Position numbers and translations under genes: made by a program. 64,000 bases of DNA from Niallia nealsonii (GTDB taxonomy: Bacteria > Bacillota > Bacilli > Bacillales > Cytobacillaceae), in NCBI RefSeq assembly GCF_002835805.1, contig NZ_PISE01000043.1, positions 46,532-110,531 on the forward strand. The letters are read 5' to 3'. How positions within the stretch are numbered: the first letter of the stretch is position 1; each line of letters starts with the position of its first letter. Shown here piece by piece: positions 35,452 through 43,246 of this stretch. Under the pieces are notes generated by a model that ran no database searches, was not told the origin of the DNA, and saw only the letters and a list, made by a program, of their open reading frames with translations.

Positions 35452-35498
35452 AACAACCCCGTTTTCCTAGAAAGAATGGAAATAGGGGTTGTTATTTT
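35452..35498 (+). terminator. Terminator after the DUF3231 pseudogene
   Basis: AACAACCCC (35452-35460)/GGGGTTGTT (35485-35493), with an inner TTCC/GGAA pair, followed by ATTTTTCC. It survives although the gene is dead. Confidence 0.8.
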
Positions 35499-35555
35499 TC
35501 CGTTGATTCCCAATAAAAGCTTATAATGAAATAAATATATGCAAAGGAGAAGCAT

Positions 35556-36014
35556 ATGGTTATTTTTGAAAGAGTAAGGACTAAAAATAGAGACACTTTT
35601 TTGCCCATTCTGTTAATGGCAGATGAAAGTGAGGAAATAGTGAAGGGGTATATGGAGGAAGGAACTTTATTTGCAATAAAAAATGAAGAAAATGATACAA
35701 TTGGATGTATGCTGATCATCGATTTCTGCGAAAATGCATGGGAAATAAAAAATATTGCGATTATTCCTGAGTTTCGAGGCAAAGGACATGGAAAAGCATG
35801 TATTCAGCATATTCTTCAATTAGCAAAAAAAATGGAAAAAGAACGAGTAGTCGTGGGCACTGCAAATTCTAGCATAGAAAATATTGCTTTTTATCAAAAA
35901 TGTGGTTTTCGTTTTTTTGAAATAAAGAAAAACTTCTTTGTAGACTATCCAGAGACAATCGTTGAAAATGGCATTTATGCAATAGATATGATTTACTTTG
36001 AATATAAGTTATAG
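35556..36014 (+). CDS. GNAT family N-acetyltransferase
   Basis: A 152-residue single-domain GNAT. The acetyl-CoA pyrophosphate loop is IIPEFRGKGHGKACIQHI; the C-terminal NIAFYQKCGFRFFEIKKNFF is the usual motif B. The substrate is unknown. AAAGGAGA is well placed before the ATG. It stands alone after the terminator of the DUF3231 relic and before the acyl-CoA dehydrogenase gene. Confidence 0.87.
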   Translation: MVIFERVRTKNRDTFLPILLMADESEEIVKGYMEEGTLFAIKNEENDTIGCMLIIDFCENAWEIKNIAIIPEFRGKGHGKACIQHILQLAKKMEKERVVVGTANSSIENIAFYQKCGFRFFEIKKNFFVDYPETIVENGIYAIDMIYFEYKL

Positions 36015-36088
36015 ACAATGCTAAAAAAATCAAAATAAAATACATAGATTAGAAGAGATAGATAAAAGAAAGGAAGATGAACGAAAAC

Positions 36089-37237
36089 ATGAGCAAAAAT
36101 TTAGCGGATTTGAATTCTCTTGAGGAAAGAATAAGTGCATTAGAAAAGATTGCGGAAAACTTTAAAAAACGGGCGGCTGAGATAGATGAAAAAGGGGAGT
36201 TTGTGTATGAGAATATTGCTGATTTAAAAAATTGTGGCTATACGGTATTAACCATTCCAAAAGTTTTTGGGGGAAAAGAAACTTCTCTTTATGACTATAT
36301 AAGGCTGCAAGAGGTAATTGCCCAAGGAGATGGGGCGACTGCGCTGTCGATTGGTTGGCATATGGGGGTTGTCCGCAATATGTATGAAAATAAATGGAAT
36401 CCGAAAGTTTTAGCAGCTGTTTATGAAGATTTGCACGCAGGGGCATTAATTAACGCAGCAGCAACGGAACCTCAAACAGGCAGTCCGACAAGGGGAGGGA
36501 AGCCGCAGACAAAGGCGGAAAAAATCGGTGATAAATGGGTCATCAATGGACATAAATCGTTTACAACGATGTCTGTAGTATTGGATTATTTTGTCGTTTC
36601 TGCTTCTATTAAAGATTCAGAGGAAATAGGGAATTTTTTAATCCGCAAAGAAAAGAAAGGGATTCGCATAGAAGAAACATGGGATAGCATTGCTTTAAAA
36701 GGCACAGGAAGCCATGATGTGTATTTTGAGAATGTGGAAGTAGAGCAGGAGGATTATGTTGAAACATTAGGAGGTGCAAAGCGGGTAAATCCATGGCTAT
36801 TGCATATTCCGGCTTGTTATCTTGGCATTGCCGGAGCTGCACAAAAAGAAGCGGTTCTATTTGCCAAAAACTATGCTCCAAACAGCATTACAGGAACCAT
36901 TAGTGAACTGCCAAGCGTGCGCACCAAAATTGGTGAACTGGAATTAAAAATGCTTCAAGCCAAATATTTTCTTTATTCTGTCAGCAAAAAATGGGATGAA
37001 ACAAAAGAAGAGGAAAGAGAGCTTTTATTGCCACAATTAAGTGCCGCAAAATTAGTGGTAACTAATACGGCAATCGAAGTGGTCGACTTGGCAATGAGAA
37101 TTGTGGGAGCAAGAAGCCTTTCTGCCAAAAGTCCTCTGCAGCGCTACTATCGTGATGTTCGAGCAGGCCTTCATAATCCCCCGATGGATGATATGACAAT
37201 AGGACAGCTTGCTAATTTTTCCCTAAATAAATACTAA
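36089..37237 (+). CDS. Acyl-CoA dehydrogenase family flavoprotein
   Basis: About 382 residues with the acyl-CoA dehydrogenase fold: N-terminal helical domain (about 1-110), beta domain with AAATEPQTGSPTRGG and WVINGHKSFTT, and C-terminal helices ending RYYRDVRAGLHNPPMDD. The tail resembles the DszC/SfnB-like and YdbM-type group rather than classical fatty-acid enzymes, so it could be a dehydrogenase or a flavin-dependent monooxygenase. The start is ambiguous: GGAAG abuts the ATG at 36077 and is 12 bases from 36089. It is monocistronic, with no fatty-acid genes nearby. Confidence 0.82.
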   Translation: MSKNLADLNSLEERISALEKIAENFKKRAAEIDEKGEFVYENIADLKNCGYTVLTIPKVFGGKETSLYDYIRLQEVIAQGDGATALSIGWHMGVVRNMYENKWNPKVLAAVYEDLHAGALINAAATEPQTGSPTRGGKPQTKAEKIGDKWVINGHKSFTTMSVVLDYFVVSASIKDSEEIGNFLIRKEKKGIRIEETWDSIALKGTGSHDVYFENVEVEQEDYVETLGGAKRVNPWLLHIPACYLGIAGAAQKEAVLFAKNYAPNSITGTISELPSVRTKIGELELKMLQAKYFLYSVSKKWDETKEEERELLLPQLSAAKLVVTNTAIEVVDLAMRIVGARSLSAKSPLQRYYRDVRAGLHNPPMDDMTIGQLANFSLNKY

Positions 37238-37240
37238 TAA

Positions 37241-37282
37241 AAAAATCAGCGCCATAATGATCAGAGTTAGGCGCTGATTTTT
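37241..37282 (+). terminator. Terminator of the acyl-CoA dehydrogenase gene
   Basis: AAAAATCAGCGCC (37241-37253)/GGCGCTGATTTTT (37270-37282), perfect 13-bp arms ending in T5. Confidence 0.88.
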
Positions 37283-37355
37283 AAATTATTGAAAGGAAAA
37301 TATGTTAATCGTAGCGTTTCTTTTTCTATTCGAATAGAATATTTGGTAAGGGAAA

Positions 37356-37517
37356 TCATGCAGTATTTTCCCTGTTTTTCCATTTATTTCGATAAATGAT
37401 CCAATGTTTTTTTATCCCAATTTCAAGGTGGGCAGGGCCATTTATGATCCTTTTTACAATGAGCACCGTCAATTCTTCTATTGCCAATAAACATAACAGA
37501 CCATATAAAAAAATCAT
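37356..37517 (-). CDS. Possible 53-residue membrane microprotein
   Basis: On the minus strand, AAAGGCGGA lies about 7 bases before an ATG opening a 53-codon frame. It starts MIFLYGLLCLLAIEELTVLIV (one membrane helix) and continues with the basic tail KRIINGPAHLEIG, KKHWIIYRNKWKNRENTA. The RBS, helix and positive cytoplasmic tail make a real small gene plausible. No homologue was recognised. It is the only candidate in the 37283-37750 gap. Confidence 0.5.
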   Translation of the reverse strand: MIFLYGLLCLLAIEELTVLIVKRIINGPAHLEIGIKKHWIIYRNKWKNRENTA

Positions 37518-37750
37518 TTTCTATTCCGCCTTTCGATAAAATAAAATGAATATTCTTTTATACCACTTTGTTCTGTTTTTAAGCGTTCATTGCATTGTAA
37601 TATATGAATAAAATAAAAAAAGAGAACAATTTTCTTATATATTATTCGCCAAAAAACTGGAAATACCTATTGAAATAATAGAAAAAATGTTTCATAATAG
37701 CTTAAAGAATTTATCTTAACTAAAAATGATTTGCTAAAGGGAGATGGAAA

Positions 37751-38620
37751 ATGAAAATAAGAGTTTCTGCCGTGCAGTATAAACTGCAAAATATTAAGTC
37801 CTTTGAAGAATTTTCCAAACAATGTGAACACTATATTCGCAATGCGGAAGAATATGGAGCAGAATTTGTATTATTTCCGGAGTTTTTTACGACACAATTA
37901 TTATCAATGGGCGATGGACAAAATCCGTTAACAATAAATGAACTGCCTGGATTTACGGAACAATATCGAGATCTGTTCAGGACATTTGCTGTTCAAACTG
38001 GTATGCATATAATCGGCGGAACTCATGTTATTCGCAAGGAAGATAAATTATATAATGTGGCCCATCTTTTTTATCCTGATGGCAGGGTGGAAGAGCAGGC
38101 AAAACTTCATATAACTCCTACAGAAGTACAGGAATGGAACATGGATAAAGGAGAATCATTCCGTATTTTTGATACAGATAAAGGAAAAATAGCCATTTTA
38201 ACTTGTTATGATATCGAATTTCCTGAAATTGTCCGCATGGCAAAAGCACAAGGAGCAGATGTCATCTTTTGTCCTTCTTGTACAGACGATCGTCACGGTT
38301 TTCATCGTGTTCGCTATACTTGTCATGCTCGCGCTATTGAAAATCAAGTATATGTGGTTGTTACAGGAACAGTTGGTTCGTTGACAAATGTTGATTTTAT
38401 GCGGGCTAATTTTGGTCAGGCAGCTGTTATTACGCCAAATGATATTCCATTTCCGCCAAAAGGTCTGATGGCAGAAGGGGAATTAAATGATGATATGCTT
38501 ATTACAGCAGACCTGGATTTATCTCTTTTATATGAGGTAAGAGAAAGAGGGTCTGTCACAACATGGAGAGACAGACGAACAGATATTTATCCTGACTGGA
38601 ATTCTACTGTGGAAGGATAA
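37751..38620 (+). CDS. Carbon-nitrogen hydrolase (nitrilase superfamily)
   Basis: A 289-residue nitrilase-fold amidohydrolase. The Glu-Lys-Cys triad is seen: Glu in LFPEFFTT, Lys in KLHITPTE and Cys in LTCYDIEFPE. The segment CPSCTDDRHGFHRVRYTCHARAIENQ is characteristic of the branch often fused to an acetyltransferase. It cleaves C-N bonds in amides; the substrate is unknown. It starts after GGGAGATGG-type RBS. It is followed after 6 bases by a GNAT gene, so the two are one operon and probably one functional unit. Confidence 0.9.
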   Translation: MKIRVSAVQYKLQNIKSFEEFSKQCEHYIRNAEEYGAEFVLFPEFFTTQLLSMGDGQNPLTINELPGFTEQYRDLFRTFAVQTGMHIIGGTHVIRKEDKLYNVAHLFYPDGRVEEQAKLHITPTEVQEWNMDKGESFRIFDTDKGKIAILTCYDIEFPEIVRMAKAQGADVIFCPSCTDDRHGFHRVRYTCHARAIENQVYVVVTGTVGSLTNVDFMRANFGQAAVITPNDIPFPPKGLMAEGELNDDMLITADLDLSLLYEVRERGSVTTWRDRRTDIYPDWNSTVEG

Positions 38621-38626
38621 ATACTG

Positions 38627-39304
38627 ATGTATCATTCCACATTTTATTTATACAAGGAACAAAAACCAGCAGTATGTATTGTGCGTAATTATACAGAAAA
38701 AGATTTTGACGAGTTGGTTACGATTCAGTCGGAATGTTTTCCTCCGCCATTTCCATCTGAGCTATGGTGGAATAAAGAGCAGTTATCCAATCATATAACT
38801 TTATTTCCCGAAGGTGCTCTTTGTGTGGAAATAGATGGGGAACTTGCAGGATCGTTAACAAGTTTATGCATAAACTATGATCCGCTAAACAGTCAGCATA
38901 CATGGGAAGAGATAACTGATAATGGTTATATAAAAAATCATACTGATCATGGCAATGCATTATATATTGTCGATATTAGTGTTCGTCCAAAATTTCGTAC
39001 ATTTGGTCTTGGCAAAATAATGATGGAAAGCATGTATCATCTTGTTATCGAAAAAAAGCTATCGCGGCTATTAGGCGGGGGCAGGATGCCTGGATATAAA
39101 CAGTATGACGGTAAAGAAACACCACAAAGCTATCTGCAAAAAGTGCTTGCAGGAGAATTAAAAGATCCGGTTATTTCTTTTTTGCTAAAATGCGGAAGAA
39201 CTCCTGTTTGTATATTGGATAATTATTTGGAAGATGAAGATTCTTTAAATTACGCTGTTTTGATGGAGTGGAAAAATCCCTTTAAACAGGAATTTAATAA
39301 ATAA
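38627..39304 (+). CDS. GNAT family acetyltransferase paired with the nitrilase
   Basis: A 225-residue GNAT. ALYIVDISVRPKFRTFGLGKIMMESMY holds the acetyl-CoA binding loop (here RTFGLG), and the following LLGGGRMPGYKQY is typical of the acetyltransferase half of fused GNAT/carbon-nitrogen hydrolase proteins. The start lies 6 bases after the hydrolase stop, with the RBS GGAAGGA inside its end. The two genes thus appear to be a split form of that fusion with the order reversed (hydrolase first). The substrate is unknown. Confidence 0.85.
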   Translation: MYHSTFYLYKEQKPAVCIVRNYTEKDFDELVTIQSECFPPPFPSELWWNKEQLSNHITLFPEGALCVEIDGELAGSLTSLCINYDPLNSQHTWEEITDNGYIKNHTDHGNALYIVDISVRPKFRTFGLGKIMMESMYHLVIEKKLSRLLGGGRMPGYKQYDGKETPQSYLQKVLAGELKDPVISFLLKCGRTPVCILDNYLEDEDSLNYAVLMEWKNPFKQEFNK

Positions 39305-39322
39305 AAATGAAATTTTTGGTAG

Positions 39323-39354
39323 TCTGGTTCTTTTTAAAAAGAGCCAGATTTTTT
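39323..39354 (+). terminator. Terminator of the nitrilase-GNAT operon
   Basis: TCTGGTTCTTTTT (39323-39335) pairs with AAAAAGAGCCAGA (39336-39348) apart from one wobble, then TTTTTTG. Confidence 0.8.
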
Positions 39355-39382
39355 GTATATTAGCTTGCTTTAGGCTCCTCTG

Positions 39383-39426
39383 TCATTGGTTGTGAAAAGC
39401 CTTTACTGATTATGAGTTTTACTTTA
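39383..39426 (+). repeat. TTAACGGGC interspersed repeat, copy g (degraded right end)
   Basis: AAAGCCTTTACTGATT-ATG-AGTTTTACTTTA resembles the right box (CTGATTGAAGTTTCACTTTA) with several changes. The left part is missing. A relic in the gap between the GNAT terminator and the aldo/keto reductase gene. Confidence 0.45.
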
Positions 39427-39513
39427 TTTATCAGTAAATTAATTCGCAAAGCAAAATACTTTTCCAAAAGAAAACAATATGAGAAAATACTAGTAGAACT
39501 GGAGGGATAATAG

Positions 39514-40338
39514 ATGAATTTACAATCAACTGTTACATTACATAATGGCGTCAAAATGCCTTGGTTTGGTATTGGGGTATTTAAAGTGGAAGAAGGGCAG
39601 GAAGTAATCGATTCTGTAAAAGCAGCTATAAAAAACAGCTATATTTCCATTGATACAGCAGCTGTTTATGGCAATGAAGAAGGAGTTGGACAGGCTATTA
39701 AAGAGTCTGGAGCACCTAGGGAGAATCTTTTTATTACAACAAAAGTCTGGAATGCAGACCAAGGTTATGATTCTACTTTAGCTGCTTTTGAAACAAGCTT
39801 GCAAAAACTAGGATTAGATTATATTGATCTATATTTAATCCATTGGCCTGTTAAAGGGAAATACAAAGAAACATGGAAGGCACTAGAAAAGCTTTATAAA
39901 GATGGAAAAGTAAAAGCAATTGGAGTTAGCAATTTCCATGTCCATCATTTAGAAGATTTACTGGAGGATGCCGAAGTTGTTCCAATGGTGAACCAAATTG
40001 AACTTCATCCACTTTTAAGCCAAGTAGAGATTAGAAACTATTGCAAAGAAAAAAATATTGTCGTGGAAGCATGGTCTCCATTAGCACAAGGTCAATTATT
40101 GGATAACAAAGTACTGAAAGAAATTGCTGCGGCACATCAAAAGTCTGTTGCTCAAATTATTCTTCGCTGGGATATTCAAAGTGAAGTGGTTACTATTCCT
40201 AAATCAATTAAAGAAAGCCGAATTATTGAAAATGCCTCTATCTTTGAGTTTGAATTAAGTGTTGATGAGATGGAAAAAATTAATGCACTAAATAAAAATG
40301 AACGTGTTGGTCCAGATCCAGATAATTTTGATTTCTAG
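39514..40338 (+). CDS. Aldo/keto reductase, YvgN-like
   Basis: A 274-residue NADPH-dependent aldo/keto reductase with a TIM barrel. The catalytic tetrad is seen: Asp and Tyr in SIDTAAVYGNEE, Lys in FITTKVW, His in YLIHWPV. VGVSNF-type AIGVSNFHVHHLE and the cofactor segment TIPKSIKESRI follow. It is closest in type to B. subtilis YvgN/YtbE, which reduce methylglyoxal and other aldehydes. RBS GGAGGG. It is monocistronic with its own terminator. The detoxification role is inferred from the family. Confidence 0.92.
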   Translation: MNLQSTVTLHNGVKMPWFGIGVFKVEEGQEVIDSVKAAIKNSYISIDTAAVYGNEEGVGQAIKESGAPRENLFITTKVWNADQGYDSTLAAFETSLQKLGLDYIDLYLIHWPVKGKYKETWKALEKLYKDGKVKAIGVSNFHVHHLEDLLEDAEVVPMVNQIELHPLLSQVEIRNYCKEKNIVVEAWSPLAQGQLLDNKVLKEIAAAHQKSVAQIILRWDIQSEVVTIPKSIKESRIIENASIFEFELSVDEMEKINALNKNERVGPDPDNFDF

Positions 40339-40352
40339 ACTAAATGGAGTAT

Positions 40353-40392
40353 AAAAAAGCAGTTGGGAATATTATTTCCCAGCTGCTTTTTT
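40353..40392 (+). terminator. Terminator of the aldo/keto reductase gene
   Basis: AAAAAAGCAGTTGGGAA (40353-40369) and TTCCCAGCTGCTTTTTT (40376-40392) pair with one G-U. Confidence 0.88.
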
Positions 40393-40532
40393 GCATGGAT
40401 CTGATCATCTGGAAATTTAGTGAAGATAGATGGGAAAAACACTATTTTACTGTTTTTATTGCTATTGCTTTTTAAATTATATATAATCATCACATATTAA
40501 TTGTTGGGAAATAATGCGTTTGAGGTGATTTT

Positions 40533-40886
40533 GTGAAAGAAGCAAAAGTAAAAAAAGAAAAGTCTGCTTCTGATTTATGCCCTAAATTCGAGTTTGCAAT
40601 GAATTTATTGGGGAAAAGATGGATAGGATTAATTGTGACTCAATTATTATCTGGCAAAAAAAGATTTTCAGATATTGAAAATTCACTGCCAATAAGTGGT
40701 CGACTGCTTTCTGAAAGATTAAAAGAGTTGGAGGAACTAGGGGTTGTAGACCGAAAAGTTTTCCCAGAAGTTCCAGTAAGAATTGAATATTTATTAACAG
40801 ACAAAGGAAAAGAATTAGAAATGGTGATTAACTCTATTGCTGCTTGGGCAACTAAATGGGGGGAAGCAGCAGAAAAGAAGGAGTAG
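40533..40886 (+). CDS. HxlR/DUF24 family transcriptional regulator
   Basis: A 117-residue winged-helix regulator. LCPKFEFAMNLLGKRWIGLI, GKKRFSDIENSLPISGRLLSERLKELEELG and VEYLLTDKGKELE-type RIEYLLTDKGKELEM are the DUF24 signature. The cysteine in the N-terminal LCPK motif equals the redox-sensing Cys of YodB and CatR, which respond to quinones and diamide. It is the only cysteine here, so a one-Cys mechanism would apply. GTG start, 5 bases after GAGGTG. A GNAT gene follows 8 bases later, probably in the same operon. Confidence 0.88.
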   Translation: MKEAKVKKEKSASDLCPKFEFAMNLLGKRWIGLIVTQLLSGKKRFSDIENSLPISGRLLSERLKELEELGVVDRKVFPEVPVRIEYLLTDKGKELEMVINSIAAWATKWGEAAEKKE

Positions 40887-40894
40887 CTATTTTT

Positions 40895-41377
40895 ATGGGC
40901 GATAAAACAGAAATGAAGGTGAAGCTGTTTCCAGCCAAAGTTGCTAATAAAGGGATTCATTCTAATATAGAAACTGTCCATCCAGACGACAGGTTTGCAG
41001 TCAGCCAGCTGTTTTATAACGGCTATAAGAGCACAACACATGACTATGGACATACGTTAAAAAACTATCAGTTAGAAGCAAAAGCATTGCTAAAGGGGCT
41101 ATATGGTCCTTTTTTATTTGACAGCTCCTATATTTACAAAGATGGAAATCAGATATTATCAGGTGCGTTTGTCACTTTATTTAAAGGGATTCCATTATTA
41201 ATTTATGGGGTAACCTTGCCAGAGCACACAAATAAAGGACTATTTACACAAGTTCTTGCCCAGAGCATGCAAACTCTTTCTAAAAAAGGATATAAAGAAT
41301 TGCATTTAGTTGTAGCGAAAGGAAACGAGAGAGCCAAAAGAGTATATGAAAAAATCGGCTTTCGAGAAATTAATTAG
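40895..41377 (+). CDS. GNAT-like acetyltransferase in operon with the HxlR regulator
   Basis: About 160 residues. VTLPEHTNKGLFTQVLAQSMQTL holds a GNAT-type acetyl-CoA site in which the usual RGxGxG is reduced to TNKGLF. VVAKGNERAKRVYEKIGFREIN is the typical C-terminal motif. The ATG at 40895 is chosen: AAGGAG lies 11 bases upstream, and an upstream in-frame ATG lies inside the regulator gene. The substrate is unknown. Linkage to a thiol-redox regulator hints at a stress function. Confidence 0.78.
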   Translation: MGDKTEMKVKLFPAKVANKGIHSNIETVHPDDRFAVSQLFYNGYKSTTHDYGHTLKNYQLEAKALLKGLYGPFLFDSSYIYKDGNQILSGAFVTLFKGIPLLIYGVTLPEHTNKGLFTQVLAQSMQTLSKKGYKELHLVVAKGNERAKRVYEKIGFREIN

Positions 41378-41496
41378 CTGGCTTTTTAGTAATTCGGAAG
41401 AGAAAATTGTCACGAATTTTTCTTTTGAAAAAAGCAATGCATTTTTTGTCGACAACAAAACCTGTTATAATCAAATTAGGATAAACATTTTGCAAA

Positions 41497-41524
41497 AATC
41501 GACATATACTAAAACATGTCGATT
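41497..41524. promoter_or_regulatory. Inverted repeat upstream of the SGNH hydrolase gene
   Basis: AATCGACAT (41497-41505) and ATGTCGATT (41516-41524) form a perfect 9-bp palindrome without a U-run, 33 bases before the start codon. TTGTCGACAA, another palindrome sharing TCGAC, and a TATAAT lie just upstream. It may be an operator. This is inference only. Confidence 0.35.
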
Positions 41525-41556
41525 CTAAAAAATAGCAAAAACAGGTGGGGAAAGTG

Positions 41557-42264
41557 ATGAAAATTGTTTGCTTTGGGGACAGTTTAACAAGAGGCGTTTC
41601 CTATTTAAAGGGAAGAGTCCGTATTATAAAAGATAATTATCCAACCTTTTTGCAAAGTTTTTTTAATATTAATGAAGAAGAAACAATTGTAGTAAATAAA
41701 GGGGTATTTAATGACAATTCTGGGTTACTGATAAATCGACTCGAAAAGGATGTCATCTTAGAGAATCCAAACTATGTGTTGATAAATATCGGCGGAAATG
41801 ACTGCAACTTTAAGTGGGACGAGGTTGCTAAATTTCCTGAAGAGGTGCATGAACCAATTGTTCCAGTTGCGGATTATGTAAATAATATCAAAAATATTAT
41901 CAATCAAGTAAAAAAATATAATATTACTCCCATTATTTTAACTTTACCGCCATTAGACCCTGTTCGCTATTATGAATTTATTGCAAGTAAATATGGACAT
42001 GCAGTGAGTCATTGGATTTCAAGATGCGGAGGCATTGAGCATTGGCATGGAATTTATAATCGACAGCTTCATAAATTAATAGAGCAGCTTAATGTTCCCT
42101 TTATTGATGTGCGAACAAATCTCAAAAAAAGTGGAGATTTGACTCAGTTTATTAGTGATGATGGAATTCATTTAAATGCAGCTGGATACCAAGAAATGAG
42201 CAAAATCATTTATCAAAATTTGTCCCGCGTTAACGGGCAGCAAGCACCCCTCCTCGAAGATTAG
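41557..42264 (+). CDS. SGNH/GDSL-type hydrolase with repeat-derived C-terminus
   Basis: A 235-residue SGNH hydrolase. Block I is VCFGDSLTRG with the catalytic Ser, block III INIGGNDCNF, and block V DDGIHLNAAGYQ with the catalytic Asp-His pair. It hydrolyses esters; the substrate is unknown. ATG 41557 lies 6 bases after AGGTGGGG; an in-frame GTG at 41545 overlaps that RBS. The last codons (LSRVNGQQAPLLED) are encoded by the left box of a TTAACGGGC repeat, so the natural C-terminus was probably replaced by the insertion. No signal peptide, so it is cytoplasmic. Confidence 0.87.
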   Translation: MKIVCFGDSLTRGVSYLKGRVRIIKDNYPTFLQSFFNINEEETIVVNKGVFNDNSGLLINRLEKDVILENPNYVLINIGGNDCNFKWDEVAKFPEEVHEPIVPVADYVNNIKNIINQVKKYNITPIILTLPPLDPVRYYEFIASKYGHAVSHWISRCGGIEHWHGIYNRQLHKLIEQLNVPFIDVRTNLKKSGDLTQFISDDGIHLNAAGYQEMSKIIYQNLSRVNGQQAPLLED

Positions 42265-42329
42265 GAGAGGAAATAAAAAATTCAGGTAGGATAACTGTCT
42301 GTAAAAAGTCTGATTTTAGTTTCGCTTTA
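42226..42329 (+). repeat. TTAACGGGC interspersed repeat, copy e, overlapping a coding end
   Basis: Left box CGCGTTAACGGGCAG pairs with CTGTCTGT further on. An inner hairpin CCTCCT-N8-AGGAG follows, and the right end is GATTTTAGTTTCGCTTTA. The first 39 bases are translated as the end of the SGNH hydrolase. This copy shows best that the left box and a mid-element segment form the outer stem. Confidence 0.75.
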
Positions 42330-42518
42330 TCGGATTTAAAAGGACTAGCCTATTAAATTTTTTGATAGAATGAGGGACGTGATTTGACTTTTAGTAGTCT
42401 AATCGCTTTTTTGCGATTATTTTTCTATTGAGAATAGGGAGAATTTGCTATACTAATAGGGAATAGAAAAAGGTGGAAATAAAGTGAATGAAGTAAATAA
42501 AGTACGGAGGCTTATAGA

Positions 42519-43085
42519 ATGGGCAGCATGTATGAAAAGATACTGGATGTATTGGAAAGAAGGGGACCAGCAACTATTTATTCCATCTATGATGAAATAA
42601 AAAATAGTTCCTTAGAAGAGGATAAACCTGTCCAGTTGTCCTCGATTAAATCAGCAATCATTAGAAAAAAGGATTTATTTCAACTAGAAGACAATATTGT
42701 TTCCATTCTTCCTGAAAAAGAAATTAATAGTATTTCAATAGAATTTGAGGAATATAGGAGCAGTTGGTACAAATTAACGATTGATTTTATACTCGAAAAC
42801 TATTTTATGCAGGAGTGGCATCTGTTAAAAAATCAGCAGAAGATGGATATTCCTCAAATGGCTGCAGAATTTGATTATTTAGCTTTAAAAAAAGAATTGT
42901 ATCGCCTAAAAATATGGGACTGGGAAAAAAGCCTCGATCAAGGGGAACATACGTGGACAATTGTTTTAAAAACAACAAATAAAGAATATCGATTGATGGG
43001 CTGCAGTTTAAAAGCGAAAGAATGGAAAAAAATCAACAAAAAAATAGAAGATTTTATTCCAATGATGTCCTTTTTCCCTCATTAA
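42519..43085 (+). CDS. Hypothetical protein with HARE-HTH-like N-terminus
   Basis: 188 residues. The first 70 (YEKILDVLERRGPATIYSIYDEI, VQLSSIKSAIIRKKDLFQLEDNIVSI) look like a HARE/RpoE-delta type winged helix. The rest is mixed alpha/beta with many Trp and Lys residues. No known family was recognised with confidence. GGAGG sits 8 bases before the ATG. It is monocistronic, flanked by a repeat-containing gap and a terminator. A nucleic-acid-binding role is possible from the N-terminal pattern only. Confidence 0.68.
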   Translation: MGSMYEKILDVLERRGPATIYSIYDEIKNSSLEEDKPVQLSSIKSAIIRKKDLFQLEDNIVSILPEKEINSISIEFEEYRSSWYKLTIDFILENYFMQEWHLLKNQQKMDIPQMAAEFDYLALKKELYRLKIWDWEKSLDQGEHTWTIVLKTTNKEYRLMGCSLKAKEWKKINKKIEDFIPMMSFFPH

Positions 43086-43096
43086 TAAATAAAAGG

Positions 43097-43126
43097 AGCT
43101 ATTAAAAAAATTTGATAGCTTTTTTG
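43097..43126 (+). terminator. Terminator before acsA
   Basis: AGCTAT (43097-43102)/ATAGCT (43115-43120), preceded by AAAAGG and followed by TTTTTG. Confidence 0.6.
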
Positions 43127-43179
43127 TTTTTTTGTTTTTTGCAGAAAAAAAGAATAAATGGATAATGTAACCATTATTA

Positions 43180-43208
43180 TTGTGTATATAGTGTTTTTAT
43201 TTTATAAT
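43180..43208 (+). promoter_or_regulatory. SigA-type promoter of acsA
   Basis: TTGTGT (43180-43185), 17 bases, TATAAT (43203-43208). The expected start is near 43215, about 32 bases before the ATG. Confidence 0.7.
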
Positions 43209-43246
43209 AAAACATGTAAAAATATTGAAATGAGGGGGATGTATTA

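Noticed and set aside
41346..41528. 60-codon frame overlapping the end of the GNAT gene
   Set aside because: No RBS, overlaps a supported gene in another frame and runs through a regulatory-looking palindrome region.
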